From the NCBI RefSeq assembly GCF_009900715.1, contig NZ_JAAAJC010000003.1, positions 248,001 to 312,000 on the forward strand: a stretch of DNA of 64,000 bases. The letters run 5' to 3'. The notes beneath the pieces were generated by a model. That model was not told where the DNA came from, searched no databases, and saw nothing but the letters and a program-made list of their open reading frames with translations. A program made the position numbers and the translations under genes. Within the stretch, counting starts at the first letter, position 1. Each line of letters starts with the position of its first letter. Shown piece by piece: positions 31,429-39,687 of the stretch. The stretch comes from Halococcus salsus (GTDB lineage Archaea > Halobacteriota > Halobacteria > Halobacteriales > Halococcaceae).

Positions 31429-32706
31429 TCAGGTCGACTCCACGGGCCAGGTGGCCCCCACGAGGAACTCGCGCACCCCGACCGCGCCGACCACGGTCGC
31501 GAGGCCGAACGCGAGCGTCGGGCTCGCGGCGTAGACCACCCCGCCGATCAGGGCGGTTGGAACGCGAACCGCCGCCCGGAGCAGTCGGTAGCGGTCGACA
31601 TCGTCGGCGTCGAGGGTCGATTCGACGGCGCGCCGACCGAGCGGGAGCCCGGCGTGGTAGAGGCCGAACGCCGCGAACAGCGCCGCGACGACCGCGGGGT
31701 TCGCGGGCGCGGCGACCAGTGCGACCGGGAACAGCGCCGCGACGAGGAGCAGTGCCGTCGCGACGCGCTCACGGCCGAGCCGGTCGGCGAGGTGGTCGAG
31801 CGGGCGGGGGGCGACGAGCGCGACCAGGGTCTCGGCCAGCAGGCAGAGCCCGAAGAACGCGTCGGGCCGGAACCGAAAGCCGAGCAGTACGATGTCGATC
31901 CGGAGCACGCTCGTCACGGTGATGACGAGGAACACCGACACCATCCCGACCGCGAGCGCGACCAGGGTCTCGCCGAGGGCGAGCTGGCGCGACGCGCGCG
32001 GCAGCGAGCGGAACGCGGCGAGCGCCCCACGGAGCCGCCTGCGGCGAGCGGTCGACGGCTCGCCGGACGTGCTGGACAGCACCCCGGTCGTGGAGTCGTC
32101 ACGGACCGCGAGGAACACGGCGGTCGTCAGCCCGAGCCCGGCCGCGAGCCCGAGCACGACCTGGATCGCGGCGCGCGCCGGCGAGACCTCGACCAGCACC
32201 CAGACCAGGGCCAGGAGGCCGAGCAGGATGGCGGCGTACCGCGAGGCCCGGTCGTGTCGCAACGCGTGCGGAACGCGTTCGGCGACGTGCCGTGGCACGA
32301 CCGCGTCGAGGCCGATACCGAGGTCGAAGGCGGGCCACAGCCCGACGAGGAACAGCCCAACGAACACCAGTGTCGTGGGTCGGCCCGCCCCGACCTGTGG
32401 GACGAGGAGCCAGCAGACCAGGCCGAACGAGGCGAGCCCCGCGAGCACCGGACCGGCCAGCGAACCGAGCCGGTCCAGTCCCGCATCGAGCGCGGGGTAC
32501 ACCAGCCCGGCCAGGGCCGCGAGGCTGCCGAAGAGACCGATGAACAGCGGGCCGTTGCCGAGCAGCCGGAGGTACTCCGGGGCGTACCGGAGCGCCGCGA
32601 AGACCGCGACGTCGAAGCCGACGACCGCCGCCGCGGCCGCAGTGCGACCGGTCACGATATCGAGGTGGTCGGGATCGGTGCGGCGGCGGGTGCTGTCGGG
32701 TGTCAT
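31429..32706 (-). CDS. MFS-type multi-helix membrane protein
   Basis: 425 residues, about 12 hydrophobic helices in two halves separated by a polar loop (about 205-235, STSGEPSTARRRRLRGALAA). The motif-A-like RPLDHLADRLGRERVATALL follows a helix in the second half. It fits a major facilitator superfamily transporter of unknown substrate. It ends 6 bases before the oxidase subunit I gene, so the two are probably cotranscribed, suggesting a link to oxidase assembly or to a cofactor such as copper or heme; that is inference only. Confidence 0.75.
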   Translation of the reverse strand: MTPDSTRRRTDPDHLDIVTGRTAAAAAVVGFDVAVFAALRYAPEYLRLLGNGPLFIGLFGSLAALAGLVYPALDAGLDRLGSLAGPVLAGLASFGLVCWLLVPQVGAGRPTTLVFVGLFLVGLWPAFDLGIGLDAVVPRHVAERVPHALRHDRASRYAAILLGLLALVWVLVEVSPARAAIQVVLGLAAGLGLTTAVFLAVRDDSTTGVLSSTSGEPSTARRRRLRGALAAFRSLPRASRQLALGETLVALAVGMVSVFLVITVTSVLRIDIVLLGFRFRPDAFFGLCLLAETLVALVAPRPLDHLADRLGRERVATALLLVAALFPVALVAAPANPAVVAALFAAFGLYHAGLPLGRRAVESTLDADDVDRYRLLRAAVRVPTALIGGVVYAASPTLAFGLATVVGAVGVREFLVGATWPVEST

Positions 32707-32777
32707 CGAGTGAGGTCAAAACGGCGTCGTCGTGTCGGTCGGAAACGGTTCGGCGAGCGGCGATACCGGACCGAGGG

Positions 32778-32876
32778 TCAGTCGGTCCGGTCGAGCGCGC
32801 GCTTGCAGCGCTCGACCGCGTCGGTGATGGTCTCACGGAGCTGTGCAGCCGTCGAACGAAGTGGGTTCTCTTGCAT
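32778..32876 (-). CDS. Small amphipathic protein (32 aa)
   Basis: An ATG at 32876 opens MQENPLRSTAAQLRETITDA then VERCKRALDRTD and TGA. The peptide has even charge and a clear helical heptad-like pattern, typical of real short haloarchaeal proteins, with one Cys. It lies on the same strand between the permease and the MFS gene. No family recognised. Confidence 0.42.
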   Translation of the reverse strand: MQENPLRSTAAQLRETITDAVERCKRALDRTD

Positions 32877-32981
32877 GGGTTCAGGAGTCGTCGGATTCTC
32901 GTCAGTCGGTCAGCGATTCGATTCTCGGTCGGTTTCCGGTCGATACTCGGTCGTCGTCGGGTCGACGACGGCCGCGGGCAG

Positions 32982-34433
32982 CTACCGGAGCTCCCGCCCG
33001 GCCGTGTAGAGCGCGGCGCAGGCGTCGTAGACGGCGACGAGCGCCAACCGAACCGCGCCGGCGATGGTCGCGACGCCGCCGCCGACCGACCGCGCGCCGT
33101 CCCCGAAGGTACGGCCCGCGGTCGCGAGGTCGGCACCGAACGCGCGGCTGATCCGGGCGAGGAGGCCCCCGGCGTCGAGCGCGGTCTCGCCCGCCCGCCA
33201 CACGGCGAACGGCAGCGACCGCACCGCCGCCTCCAGTCGCTCGGGGCCGTAGGTCATGTAGAGCTGCCAGACGAACACCGGCGTGAACACGAGGTTCAGG
33301 ATGGTGGTGTACTCGCCCGACAGCGTGCCGCCGACGGCGGACTGAGTAGGGATCAATCCGAGCCCGCCCATCAGGTAGTGGACCGCGATACCCGCCACGA
33401 CCGCCGCGAGCGCCAGCGACCCGAACAGCACCACCGCCATCCGGGTTCCGTAGTAGCGCCGGTAGGTCCTCGCCAGCGGCGGGATGATGAGGTCGGCGTA
33501 GATGAACGAGAGCACGCTCCCGAACGGGAGGCCGTTGGTCCAGAGCACCAGCGCGAAGGGGACGTTCCCGACCGAGCACATGAACGTCACCACGCCGATC
33601 CCCACCGCGAGCAGCGTCGCGACCACGACGGACGCGAAACCGTGCTCGGCCCCGAACAGCGTGCCCCACCACGCGCTCGGAACGAACGCGCCGATGACCC
33701 CCGCGAGGACGAACCCGAGCGCGATGTCCGTCCAGAGCATCTCCCACTCCTTGACGGTCTTCGCGCACGCGGCGTCCCAGCCGTCGATGGTGAGGAGCTT
33801 CCGGCTCCAGGGGACGTCGTCGCCGTCGACGTCGTCGTGCTGGCTCTCGTAGGCCCGCCGGCAGCCGCCACAGCAGAAGTACCTCGTTCCGCCGGTGGTT
33901 TCGAGGGTCGCGGTGTCGTCGTCGGTAGGGTCGGCCGCCATCCCGCAGGCCGCACAGGTCGTCTCCTCCACCTCGTGGAGGTGTTCGCGCGCGGCCTCGA
34001 ACCAGCTCGCCGGGACGACGTGCCGAAAGAGCGTGACGAGGACCGCGATGGCGATGATCCCGCCGAGGTACTCCCCGACGACGAACTGCCAGCCGAGCAG
34101 CACCCAGAGGACTAACCCGAGTTCGATCACGAGGTCGGTGCTCGCGAACATGAACGCGCCGAGGCTCGCGGTTCCGGACGCGCCCTTCTTGAACAGCGAC
34201 TTCGCGGTGCCGACCGCGGAGTACGAACAGCTCGAGGAGGCCGCGCCGAACAGCGAACCCAGCGCGACCTCGCGTCGGCCGTCGCCGCCGAGGAGCTCGG
34301 TCATCCGCTGCTCGCTCACGAACACCTCGACGACCCCGGAGATGGTGAACCCGAGCACGAGCGCCCACCACGTCTCCCAGGTCATCCCGGCGATGCGACT
34401 CAACGCGTCGACGACGGTGGCAGTGACTGACAT
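32982..34433 (-). CDS. Permease (ArsP/SO_0444 family) with a YHS/TRASH-type metal-binding insert
   Basis: 483 residues. The permease family signature GSLFGAASSSCSYSAVGTAK (near 60) and its second-half counterpart FMCSVGNVPFALVLW are present, with about eight or nine helices. Between helices, near residues 155-195, lies a soluble metal-binding module with CAACGM and later FCCGGCRRAY, matching a YHS/TRASH-type Cys cluster. Related permeases export arsenic species, Cu or Zn. The C-terminal 80 residues are amphipathic and glycine/alanine-rich. The insert could sense or load the transported metal. An AT-rich promoter (GTTTTATTAC near 34680) implies a leader of about 220 bases. Confidence 0.85.
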   Translation of the reverse strand: MSVTATVVDALSRIAGMTWETWWALVLGFTISGVVEVFVSEQRMTELLGGDGRREVALGSLFGAASSSCSYSAVGTAKSLFKKGASGTASLGAFMFASTDLVIELGLVLWVLLGWQFVVGEYLGGIIAIAVLVTLFRHVVPASWFEAAREHLHEVEETTCAACGMAADPTDDDTATLETTGGTRYFCCGGCRRAYESQHDDVDGDDVPWSRKLLTIDGWDAACAKTVKEWEMLWTDIALGFVLAGVIGAFVPSAWWGTLFGAEHGFASVVVATLLAVGIGVVTFMCSVGNVPFALVLWTNGLPFGSVLSFIYADLIIPPLARTYRRYYGTRMAVVLFGSLALAAVVAGIAVHYLMGGLGLIPTQSAVGGTLSGEYTTILNLVFTPVFVWQLYMTYGPERLEAAVRSLPFAVWRAGETALDAGGLLARISRAFGADLATAGRTFGDGARSVGGGVATIAGAVRLALVAVYDACAALYTAGRELR

Positions 34434-34725
34434 CAGTGGCGCTCGGGGAATAGGTCGACCCGCCCGGGGCGAGTCGTCGGTTTCGAATCGGTTCGGTAGC
34501 TGTCTCGCGATCCACGCCCATCGGTTCGCGTCGAACGGGGTCCGCGGTCGCGGGACTTCCGATCGAATCGGGATCGCAGAAATCGCTGGATAGCGGCCCG
34601 CGAGTCATCCGCGTTCGGCGGCTCGAACGCGTCGTCTCGGGTGGGCGTGCATCGTTGCGTAGATTCTCGGGTGTAATAAAACGTTGCGATCGTCGATATT
34701 TTCGTCACGTCGGCGCGGGCCGTCC

Positions 34726-35700
34726 TCACGCGAAGTTCTCCAGAACGGTTCCATCGGCACCGACGGCGACGTCGGCGTACTCGACGGTCCCGAGCGCGAC
34801 GCCGTGGAGTGTCGTCGAGACCGGTGTCTCGGACGTCGTCCACTCGGTGCCGTCGGCCGCCACGACCGTGCCACCGGGGCCGACGGCGACGCCGCGACCG
34901 CCACGGCGGTCGACCGCGTGGAGCGCGTTCCCGACCGAGGCGACCGCGAGCCAGTCGTACCCATCGTAAACGAACACCGAGCCGTCGTCGCCGACGGTCG
35001 TGACCGTCTCCGCGTCGAGCATGGCGACGTCGTGCAGGGTCGTGCTCACGTCGTCGATGCCCACCGACCGCCACTGGCCGTTCGCGGAGCCGCGGTAGAC
35101 GCTCCCGGTCGAGTCACAGAGGTAGCTCGCCCGCGGGCGGGCGGCGATGGCGTCGGCGCTGTCCCCGCCGGAGGGTTTCGTGACGGTGCCCCACCGAACG
35201 GACTCCCCGGAGACGCGGCCGGGGAGGAGCTCGCCGGAGCCGTTGAGGAGGAGAACGCGCTCGTCGCCCGCGCGGCCGACGACCGCGACGTCCGCCCACG
35301 AACTCGTCTTCCCCTTCGGGGCGGAGTGGTCGGTGATCGCCTTGCTCCGGACGTCGTAGCGCCCGACCGCACCGCTGTCGCCGCAGACCCAGACCCGCTC
35401 GCCGTCGCCCGTCGTAGCCGCGCCGGTGAGGCCGTTGCTCGCGTTCCCGGGTCCGCGCTCGACGACCGTCTCCCAGTCGTCGTCGGTGCGGGCGAGCACG
35501 CGACCGCCCTCGCCGGCCGCGACCGGGCCGCGGCCGGTGAACACCACGTCGCGGAGCGCTTTCCTCGTCGGGGAGGAGACCCGTTGCCAGCCGTGGGTGG
35601 TGGTCGAACCGCCCAGACAGCCCGCGAGACCGACCGTGACGCCGCCCGCGAGCGCGAGCGCCGCCCGGCGCGTGTAGCCGTGAGCGGTGTCGGGACTCAT
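34726..35700 (-). CDS. Tat-type lipoprotein beta-propeller, paralogue of the gene at 28065
   Basis: 324 residues. The N-terminus YTRRAALALAGGVTVGLAGC is a twin-arginine signal with a lipobox Cys (near 30), so the protein is exported folded and lipid-anchored outside the cell. The body is a propeller of about six blades with GPVAAGEGGRVLARTDDDW, VWVCGDSGAVGRYDVRSK, SAPKGKTSSWADVAVVGRAG, GSGELLPGR and a final VAVGADGTVLENF. It shares these landmarks with the cytosolic propeller. No enzyme motif. The ATG overlaps the stop of the 410-residue membrane protein gene (ATGA). Confidence 0.75.
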   Translation of the reverse strand: MSPDTAHGYTRRAALALAGGVTVGLAGCLGGSTTTHGWQRVSSPTRKALRDVVFTGRGPVAAGEGGRVLARTDDDWETVVERGPGNASNGLTGAATTGDGERVWVCGDSGAVGRYDVRSKAITDHSAPKGKTSSWADVAVVGRAGDERVLLLNGSGELLPGRVSGESVRWGTVTKPSGGDSADAIAARPRASYLCDSTGSVYRGSANGQWRSVGIDDVSTTLHDVAMLDAETVTTVGDDGSVFVYDGYDWLAVASVGNALHAVDRRGGRGVAVGPGGTVVAADGTEWTTSETPVSTTLHGVALGTVEYADVAVGADGTVLENFA

Positions 35701-36929
35701 GGGCGCTCCCGCGAGGAGTCCCGGAGGGCCTCGATGTAGTCCGGGGTCTCGCCGCGCGGCGTGAACGCGCCCGGCGCGGCGGTGCGTTTCGCGATGGTGG
35801 CGATCCGGACGATGAAGGCGAAGAAGACCGCGAAGGGGAGCGAGGCCACCCCGAGCGCGGCACTCACGACGAACAGCATCCCGGTGCCGTAGCCGCCCGC
35901 CGGAACCCCGTTGGCGAACAGCAGGACCAGGAACAGCGAGACGAGGAACGCGGCCATTCCCGTGTACGCGATCAGCCGCGAGAGCCGCGCGAGCTCCTGT
36001 TTGATGTAGAGCGCCTTGAAGTACTGCCGGATGACGTCCATCGAGACGAAGAGGTCGCGGAGGTCGGCGAGGAGGTCGTCGGCGCGCTCGGGGAGCTCGT
36101 ACTCGGTCTGGATCCGGCGCGCCTCGTTGACGTTCTCGGAGTAGCCGTCGCCCATCATCGGCAACAGGACCTCCATCAGCCGGAGGCGGTCGCCGTCGAG
36201 GCGGCCTTCGAGCCGCGTGGTCGCGGTGATGACCCGCCGGGCGTAGCGCTCGATACGGATTTCGAGCGCCTCGTCGCCGATATCCGTGCAGGCGCGTTCG
36301 AGTTCGGCGGCCCGCTTCGAGAGCACGCCGTTGGCGAGCGCCGCGAATCGCCCGGGGTCGGTGGGGCTCACCGCGGTGCCGGGGAGGCGGTCCTCGATGG
36401 TGGCGCGAAAGGCCGCGATGCCGTGGATCTGTTCGCGGAGGTCGTCGGGCGTCCCGAAGAGCTGGGAAATCGTGAGCTGGTTGACCGCGATGATGATCGG
36501 GACGAACGAGAACAGCCCCGCGATCACGGTGGTGAAGATGCTCGTCACGAAGTCGCTCCGGTCGATCCCGAACACCCCCGTGAGGCTCAGCCCGAACGCG
36601 ACGACCACGATGCCGCCAACCAGCCCGCCGACGATCGTCCAGCGTCTGCCTTCGAGCAGGAACCACCGCTGAGCACGGATCCGTCGCTCGCGTTCGGTGA
36701 GGAACGAGACCGCGAGCCGCCCGCCTATTATCACTAGTCGCCCCGCAAGCCAGAGGAGCTCGACGAGGAGCGTCGTGACCACCCGAACGACGGGGTAGAG
36801 CGATTCGAAAGTGAAGCGGTTCGGTTCGTCGGTGTCGGTCGTGTCGTTCGCGTCGCTGTGCGTCGGTTCGGTCGGTCCGGTCGAACTCGTCCCGTTCGTC
36901 GAGTCCGCTGGTTGGATGTCGTCGGTCAT
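35697..36929 (-). CDS. Membrane protein (410 aa) with acidic Thr-rich N-terminus, function unknown
   Basis: 410 residues. Residues 1-40 are acidic and Thr/Asp-rich. Hydrophobic pairs lie near 45-75 and 90-150 (VGGLVGGIVVVAFGLSLTGV, then VIAGLFSFVPIIIAVNQLTI) and near 315-380. The middle 160 residues are a soluble helical domain (ADDLLADLRDLFVSMDVIRQ). It is translated with the DUF389 protein before it and the lipoprotein propeller after it (two 4-base ATGA overlaps). No family is certain. Confidence 0.68.
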   Translation of the reverse strand: MTDDIQPADSTNGTSSTGPTEPTHSDANDTTDTDEPNRFTFESLYPVVRVVTTLLVELLWLAGRLVIIGGRLAVSFLTERERRIRAQRWFLLEGRRWTIVGGLVGGIVVVAFGLSLTGVFGIDRSDFVTSIFTTVIAGLFSFVPIIIAVNQLTISQLFGTPDDLREQIHGIAAFRATIEDRLPGTAVSPTDPGRFAALANGVLSKRAAELERACTDIGDEALEIRIERYARRVITATTRLEGRLDGDRLRLMEVLLPMMGDGYSENVNEARRIQTEYELPERADDLLADLRDLFVSMDVIRQYFKALYIKQELARLSRLIAYTGMAAFLVSLFLVLLFANGVPAGGYGTGMLFVVSAALGVASLPFAVFFAFIVRIATIAKRTAAPGAFTPRGETPDYIEALRDSSRERP

Positions 36930-37987
36930 AGGTAGGGAACTATCGCGATGAGGTCCGCGAGGCTGCCGGTCGCGAGGTGGGCGAGGAAGGTCACCAGCGC
37001 CACCACCGCCGCCGCGAGCACGACCGCGCGGCGCAGCATCGTGCTCCGGGCCTTCCGGAGTTCGGACCAGCTCCGTGGGTGGTAGCCGAGATACCAGAGA
37101 CAGATGATCGCCGCGAGGTTGATCGAGAGCACGTTCAGGAGGACCACCGCCATGGAGCCGACGACGGCGGTGGGTCGACCCCACGCGATACCGACGCCGA
37201 CCACGCCGAGCGGCGGGATCATCGCGGCGGCGATCATCACGCCGACCAGCCCGATGTTGGCGGAGGTCGAGAGGCTGATCGCGCCCGCGAAGCCCGCGCT
37301 CAGCGCCACCACGACGAGCAGGAAGCTCGACGCGGTGTAGTTGCTGAGGCCGAGCACCGCTTCGAGGTCGATGCCGGTGGGGACGAGATGCGTGGTTCTG
37401 ACGACCAGCGCGAACCCGACCGCGCTCGCGACCGCGACGGCCGCGCCGAGCGCCTGGAACTTCAGGCTCCGGACGAAGAGCTTCTGGTCGTCGATCACGG
37501 TCGCCACGGAGGTCGCCATCGGCGGGCCGATCAGCGGCGCGATCACCATCGCGCCGACGAGCACGGAGACCGATTCGAGCATCACGCCGCCCGTGGCGAC
37601 CACCGCGCTCACCGCCGTCAGAAGCGAGTAGATCGCCGGGTCGGGGATCAGGTCGGCGGCCTTCGAGTGGAGTTCGCCGCGCGAGATCCCCTGGTGGCCC
37701 AGCCCCTCGACCTGCTCGAAGCGGTCGTCCGAGGGCCCAAGTCGCTCTGAGGTGACGGTCTCGGGTTCGACGACCACCGTGTACATGTCCGCACCGAGGT
37801 CGAGGTTCGCGAGTTCGGTCTGGATCGGTTCGACGGCGTTCGCCGGCACCGGAAACGAGACCGTCGCGGAGGTCTCCGGGTCGTCGGTTCGGTCGGAGAC
37901 GGTGTAGTCCAGGTCGTTGTCGTCGAGTACCTCCATCACGGTCTCGCGGGTCGAGCGCGACATCGTGATCACCTCGACGAGCCGCAT
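36926..37987 (-). CDS. TIGR00341/DUF389 family membrane protein
   Basis: 353 residues starting MRLVEVITMSRSTRETVMEV, the usual start of this family. The first 125 residues are a soluble ferredoxin-like part. Then DPAIYSLLTAVSAVVATGGV, VLVGAMVIAPLIGPPMATSV, the gap-forming SLSTSANIGLVGVMIAAAMI and PPLGVVGVGIA follow, in about seven helices. The role of DUF389 proteins is unknown; a transport or polymer-related function has been suggested. The long upstream extension in the frame is polar and not included. It heads the operon DUF389, 410-residue protein, lipoprotein propeller. Confidence 0.85.
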   Translation of the reverse strand: MRLVEVITMSRSTRETVMEVLDDNDLDYTVSDRTDDPETSATVSFPVPANAVEPIQTELANLDLGADMYTVVVEPETVTSERLGPSDDRFEQVEGLGHQGISRGELHSKAADLIPDPAIYSLLTAVSAVVATGGVMLESVSVLVGAMVIAPLIGPPMATSVATVIDDQKLFVRSLKFQALGAAVAVASAVGFALVVRTTHLVPTGIDLEAVLGLSNYTASSFLLVVVALSAGFAGAISLSTSANIGLVGVMIAAAMIPPLGVVGVGIAWGRPTAVVGSMAVVLLNVLSINLAAIICLWYLGYHPRSWSELRKARSTMLRRAVVLAAAVVALVTFLAHLATGSLADLIAIVPYL

Positions 37988-38141
37988 GTCCTTGCGCGCC
38001 ACCGGGCTCACACCCCCCGGCCGCGCGCCCGTCGGTCGGGGGCGCACGGCCGTCGTGTCGCGTGATTCGTTTCGATCGTCGTGACTTGTCGTTGTAGTGA
38101 TGTATGCATGCATCGGGGAGAACATCGTGCCGCGCCCGCCG

Positions 38142-38342
38142 TCATCGGGCGGGCGTGGCGTCCGGGTCGTCGGCGTCGTCCGGGTCGGAGCCGTCGAGCT
38201 CCGATCCGTCGGTCGTTCGTCGTCGATACAGCAGGTAGAGTGCGAGTAACAGGCTCACCATCGGTCGAAATGCGTCACCGGTCGGTGGGTCACCCGGGCG
38301 GTCATCCGCAGCCGCTGCGTCGGCCCGGTCCGTAACGCCCAT
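38142..38342 (-). CDS. Small single-helix protein (66 aa)
   Basis: 66 residues: acidic N-terminus, one hydrophobic segment (FRPMVSLLLALYLLYRRR, about 26-43), then a very acidic tail (SELDGSDPDDADDPDATPAR). It lies 154 bases before the DUF389 start on the same strand. It may be a small partner of the membrane operon. No family recognised. Confidence 0.5.
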   Translation of the reverse strand: MGVTDRADAAAADDRPGDPPTGDAFRPMVSLLLALYLLYRRRTTDGSELDGSDPDDADDPDATPAR

Positions 38343-38435
38343 CGACGGCGGGGGCTGAAAAACACCGTCGGCCGTCCGCCGCGACAGTCAGTCCCGCCGG
38401 ACGGAACACCGGTTCTCGTGCGAGGTCGCGGGCTC

Positions 38436-38690
38436 TCAGGGCTCCCGGTCGGACTCCATCTCGATCTCCGTGACGCCGTCGGAAGCGGGCTCGACGGGTT
38501 CGAGCAGCGACTTCACGGCTTCGAGGGTTTCGAGGCGGTCGCCCACCTCGGCGAGGAGAGCTGCGCGGCGCGCGCGAAAGCGGGCCTCGGTGTAGCCTTC
38601 GGGGTCGTCGGGTTCGTCGAGCAGGTCGACCAGCTCCGTGAACAGCTCGCGCTCGGACAGCCGCTCCGGCGGCGTCTCGGGTGGGTTCAT
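38436..38690 (-). CDS. Small acidic helical protein (84 aa), function unknown
   Basis: 84 residues, strongly acidic, two predicted helices with ERELFTELVDLLDEPDDPEG and ARFRARRAALLAEVGDRLET. No Cys. A GCCATAAAA-type box near 38731 could drive it with a leader of about 14 bases. Typical of haloarchaeal cytosolic proteins; no family recognised. Confidence 0.6.
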   Translation of the reverse strand: MNPPETPPERLSERELFTELVDLLDEPDDPEGYTEARFRARRAALLAEVGDRLETLEAVKSLLEPVEPASDGVTEIEMESDREP

Positions 38691-38805
38691 GGTCGATTTT
38701 ACGCACGAATCCCGACGACTTCGGTTTTATGGCATCGGCAGTGCAACTATCGACACCGTATCGGGGAGCAACGGCCCGGTCGTCGTCCGGTGAGAGGGAC
38801 GCGGC

Positions 38806-39363
38806 TCAGAACTGGACGAACGCGTCCGGGTCGACCGCGTCGTCGAACGCGCGGCCGTAGAGGGCGGCGACCGTCTCGCGGATGGCGGGGAGCTGGTCGG
38901 CCCCGTCGTCGCAGCCTCTCACGCACCGGGCGGTGATGCCGGTCTCGTACTGTTCGTACCGAAGCCGCCCGTGACACCGCGGACACCGGGGCTCGACGTG
39001 GGCGTGCATCCAGTCGACGTCGTAGCCGGCGGTCGCGAGCCGGCGTCGGAGCGCGTACCAGACGTGGACGTCCCAGGACTCGGCCCCCTCGCCCACCCGT
39101 TTGAGGCGTGCGAGCGCCAGCGCCGCCTTTCGGTAGAGCCGGTCGTCGGCGGGCCGGTGACGGTCGTGGCAGTCACGGAACCGGTTGAACAGCGCGGCCT
39201 TCGAGGACCGGACCGCGCCGGTCGTGAACTCGCCCGCGGCCTGGGCCGCGAGCGAGCGCTCGTCCGCGGTGACGACCCGCTTCGGTCGCCCGGTCTCGTC
39301 GTAGTATCGTTCGTCGGAAAGCGATGCACCCGTCTTGGGACAGAAAGCGTCTTCTCCTATCAT
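38806..39363 (-). CDS. Zinc-ribbon-like protein (185 aa), function unknown
   Basis: 185 residues. Begins MIGEDAFCPKTGASLSDERY with a lone Cys-x-x-x-G pattern. A helical middle (ALFNRFRDCHDRHRPADDRL) is followed by a zinc-type cluster PRCPRCHGRLRYEQ (C-x-x-C) and ARCVRGC near residues 128-153, then an acidic helix. It could bind zinc and nucleic acid. Upstream sequence to 39600 in the same frame is Pro/Arg-rich and is not included. No family recognised. Confidence 0.6.
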   Translation of the reverse strand: MIGEDAFCPKTGASLSDERYYDETGRPKRVVTADERSLAAQAAGEFTTGAVRSSKAALFNRFRDCHDRHRPADDRLYRKAALALARLKRVGEGAESWDVHVWYALRRRLATAGYDVDWMHAHVEPRCPRCHGRLRYEQYETGITARCVRGCDDGADQLPAIRETVAALYGRAFDDAVDPDAFVQF

Positions 39364-39687
39364 TGTTCGTCCTCCCGGTCGGGATGTCCGGAGCCGTTCC
39401 ACGGCCCGGCGAGAGGAGCCGTGGCAGCGCGGGGACTGGTCACCCGTCCGGTCGATGCCGCGGGGGATGGCCCCCCTCGGGGGAGTGGCGAGAGAAGTCG
39501 CCGGTCGGTGGTGGCCACTCCCGATCGGCGGCACGACCGCTGCACTGGGCCATGGGACGTCATCCGCGCAGGAGTGCGCGTCATCCGGTCCGATCCTGTG
39601 ATAAACCAAATTCAATCCTTTCGTAAAAAACGTTTCGTCGGTATAGAACGATGGGCTATTGTGGGAAAGCGGTGGCCGACGCGGAGC
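39364..39687. other. 324-base spacer with AT-rich promoter region
   Basis: Between the zinc-ribbon protein start and the DUF2182 gene end. The AT-rich stretch near 39598-39640 (GTTTATCAC and TTTTTTACG on the minus strand) looks like a promoter with a leader of about 200 bases, or the transcription end of DUF2182. No gene seen. Confidence 0.5.

Noticed and set aside
29725-33009. Very long plus-strand open frame opposite the oxidase and MFS genes
   Set aside because: It is the antisense shadow of GC-rich coding DNA; the product is a meaningless Arg/Glu/Asp polymer while the minus strand has clear oxidase motifs.
34434-34725. Long open frame ending as TGATG at the permease start
   Set aside because: The product is basic and Arg/Ser-rich (RSRDRGPRSTRTDG), unlike haloarchaeal proteins, and it has no start codon after the predicted transcription start.
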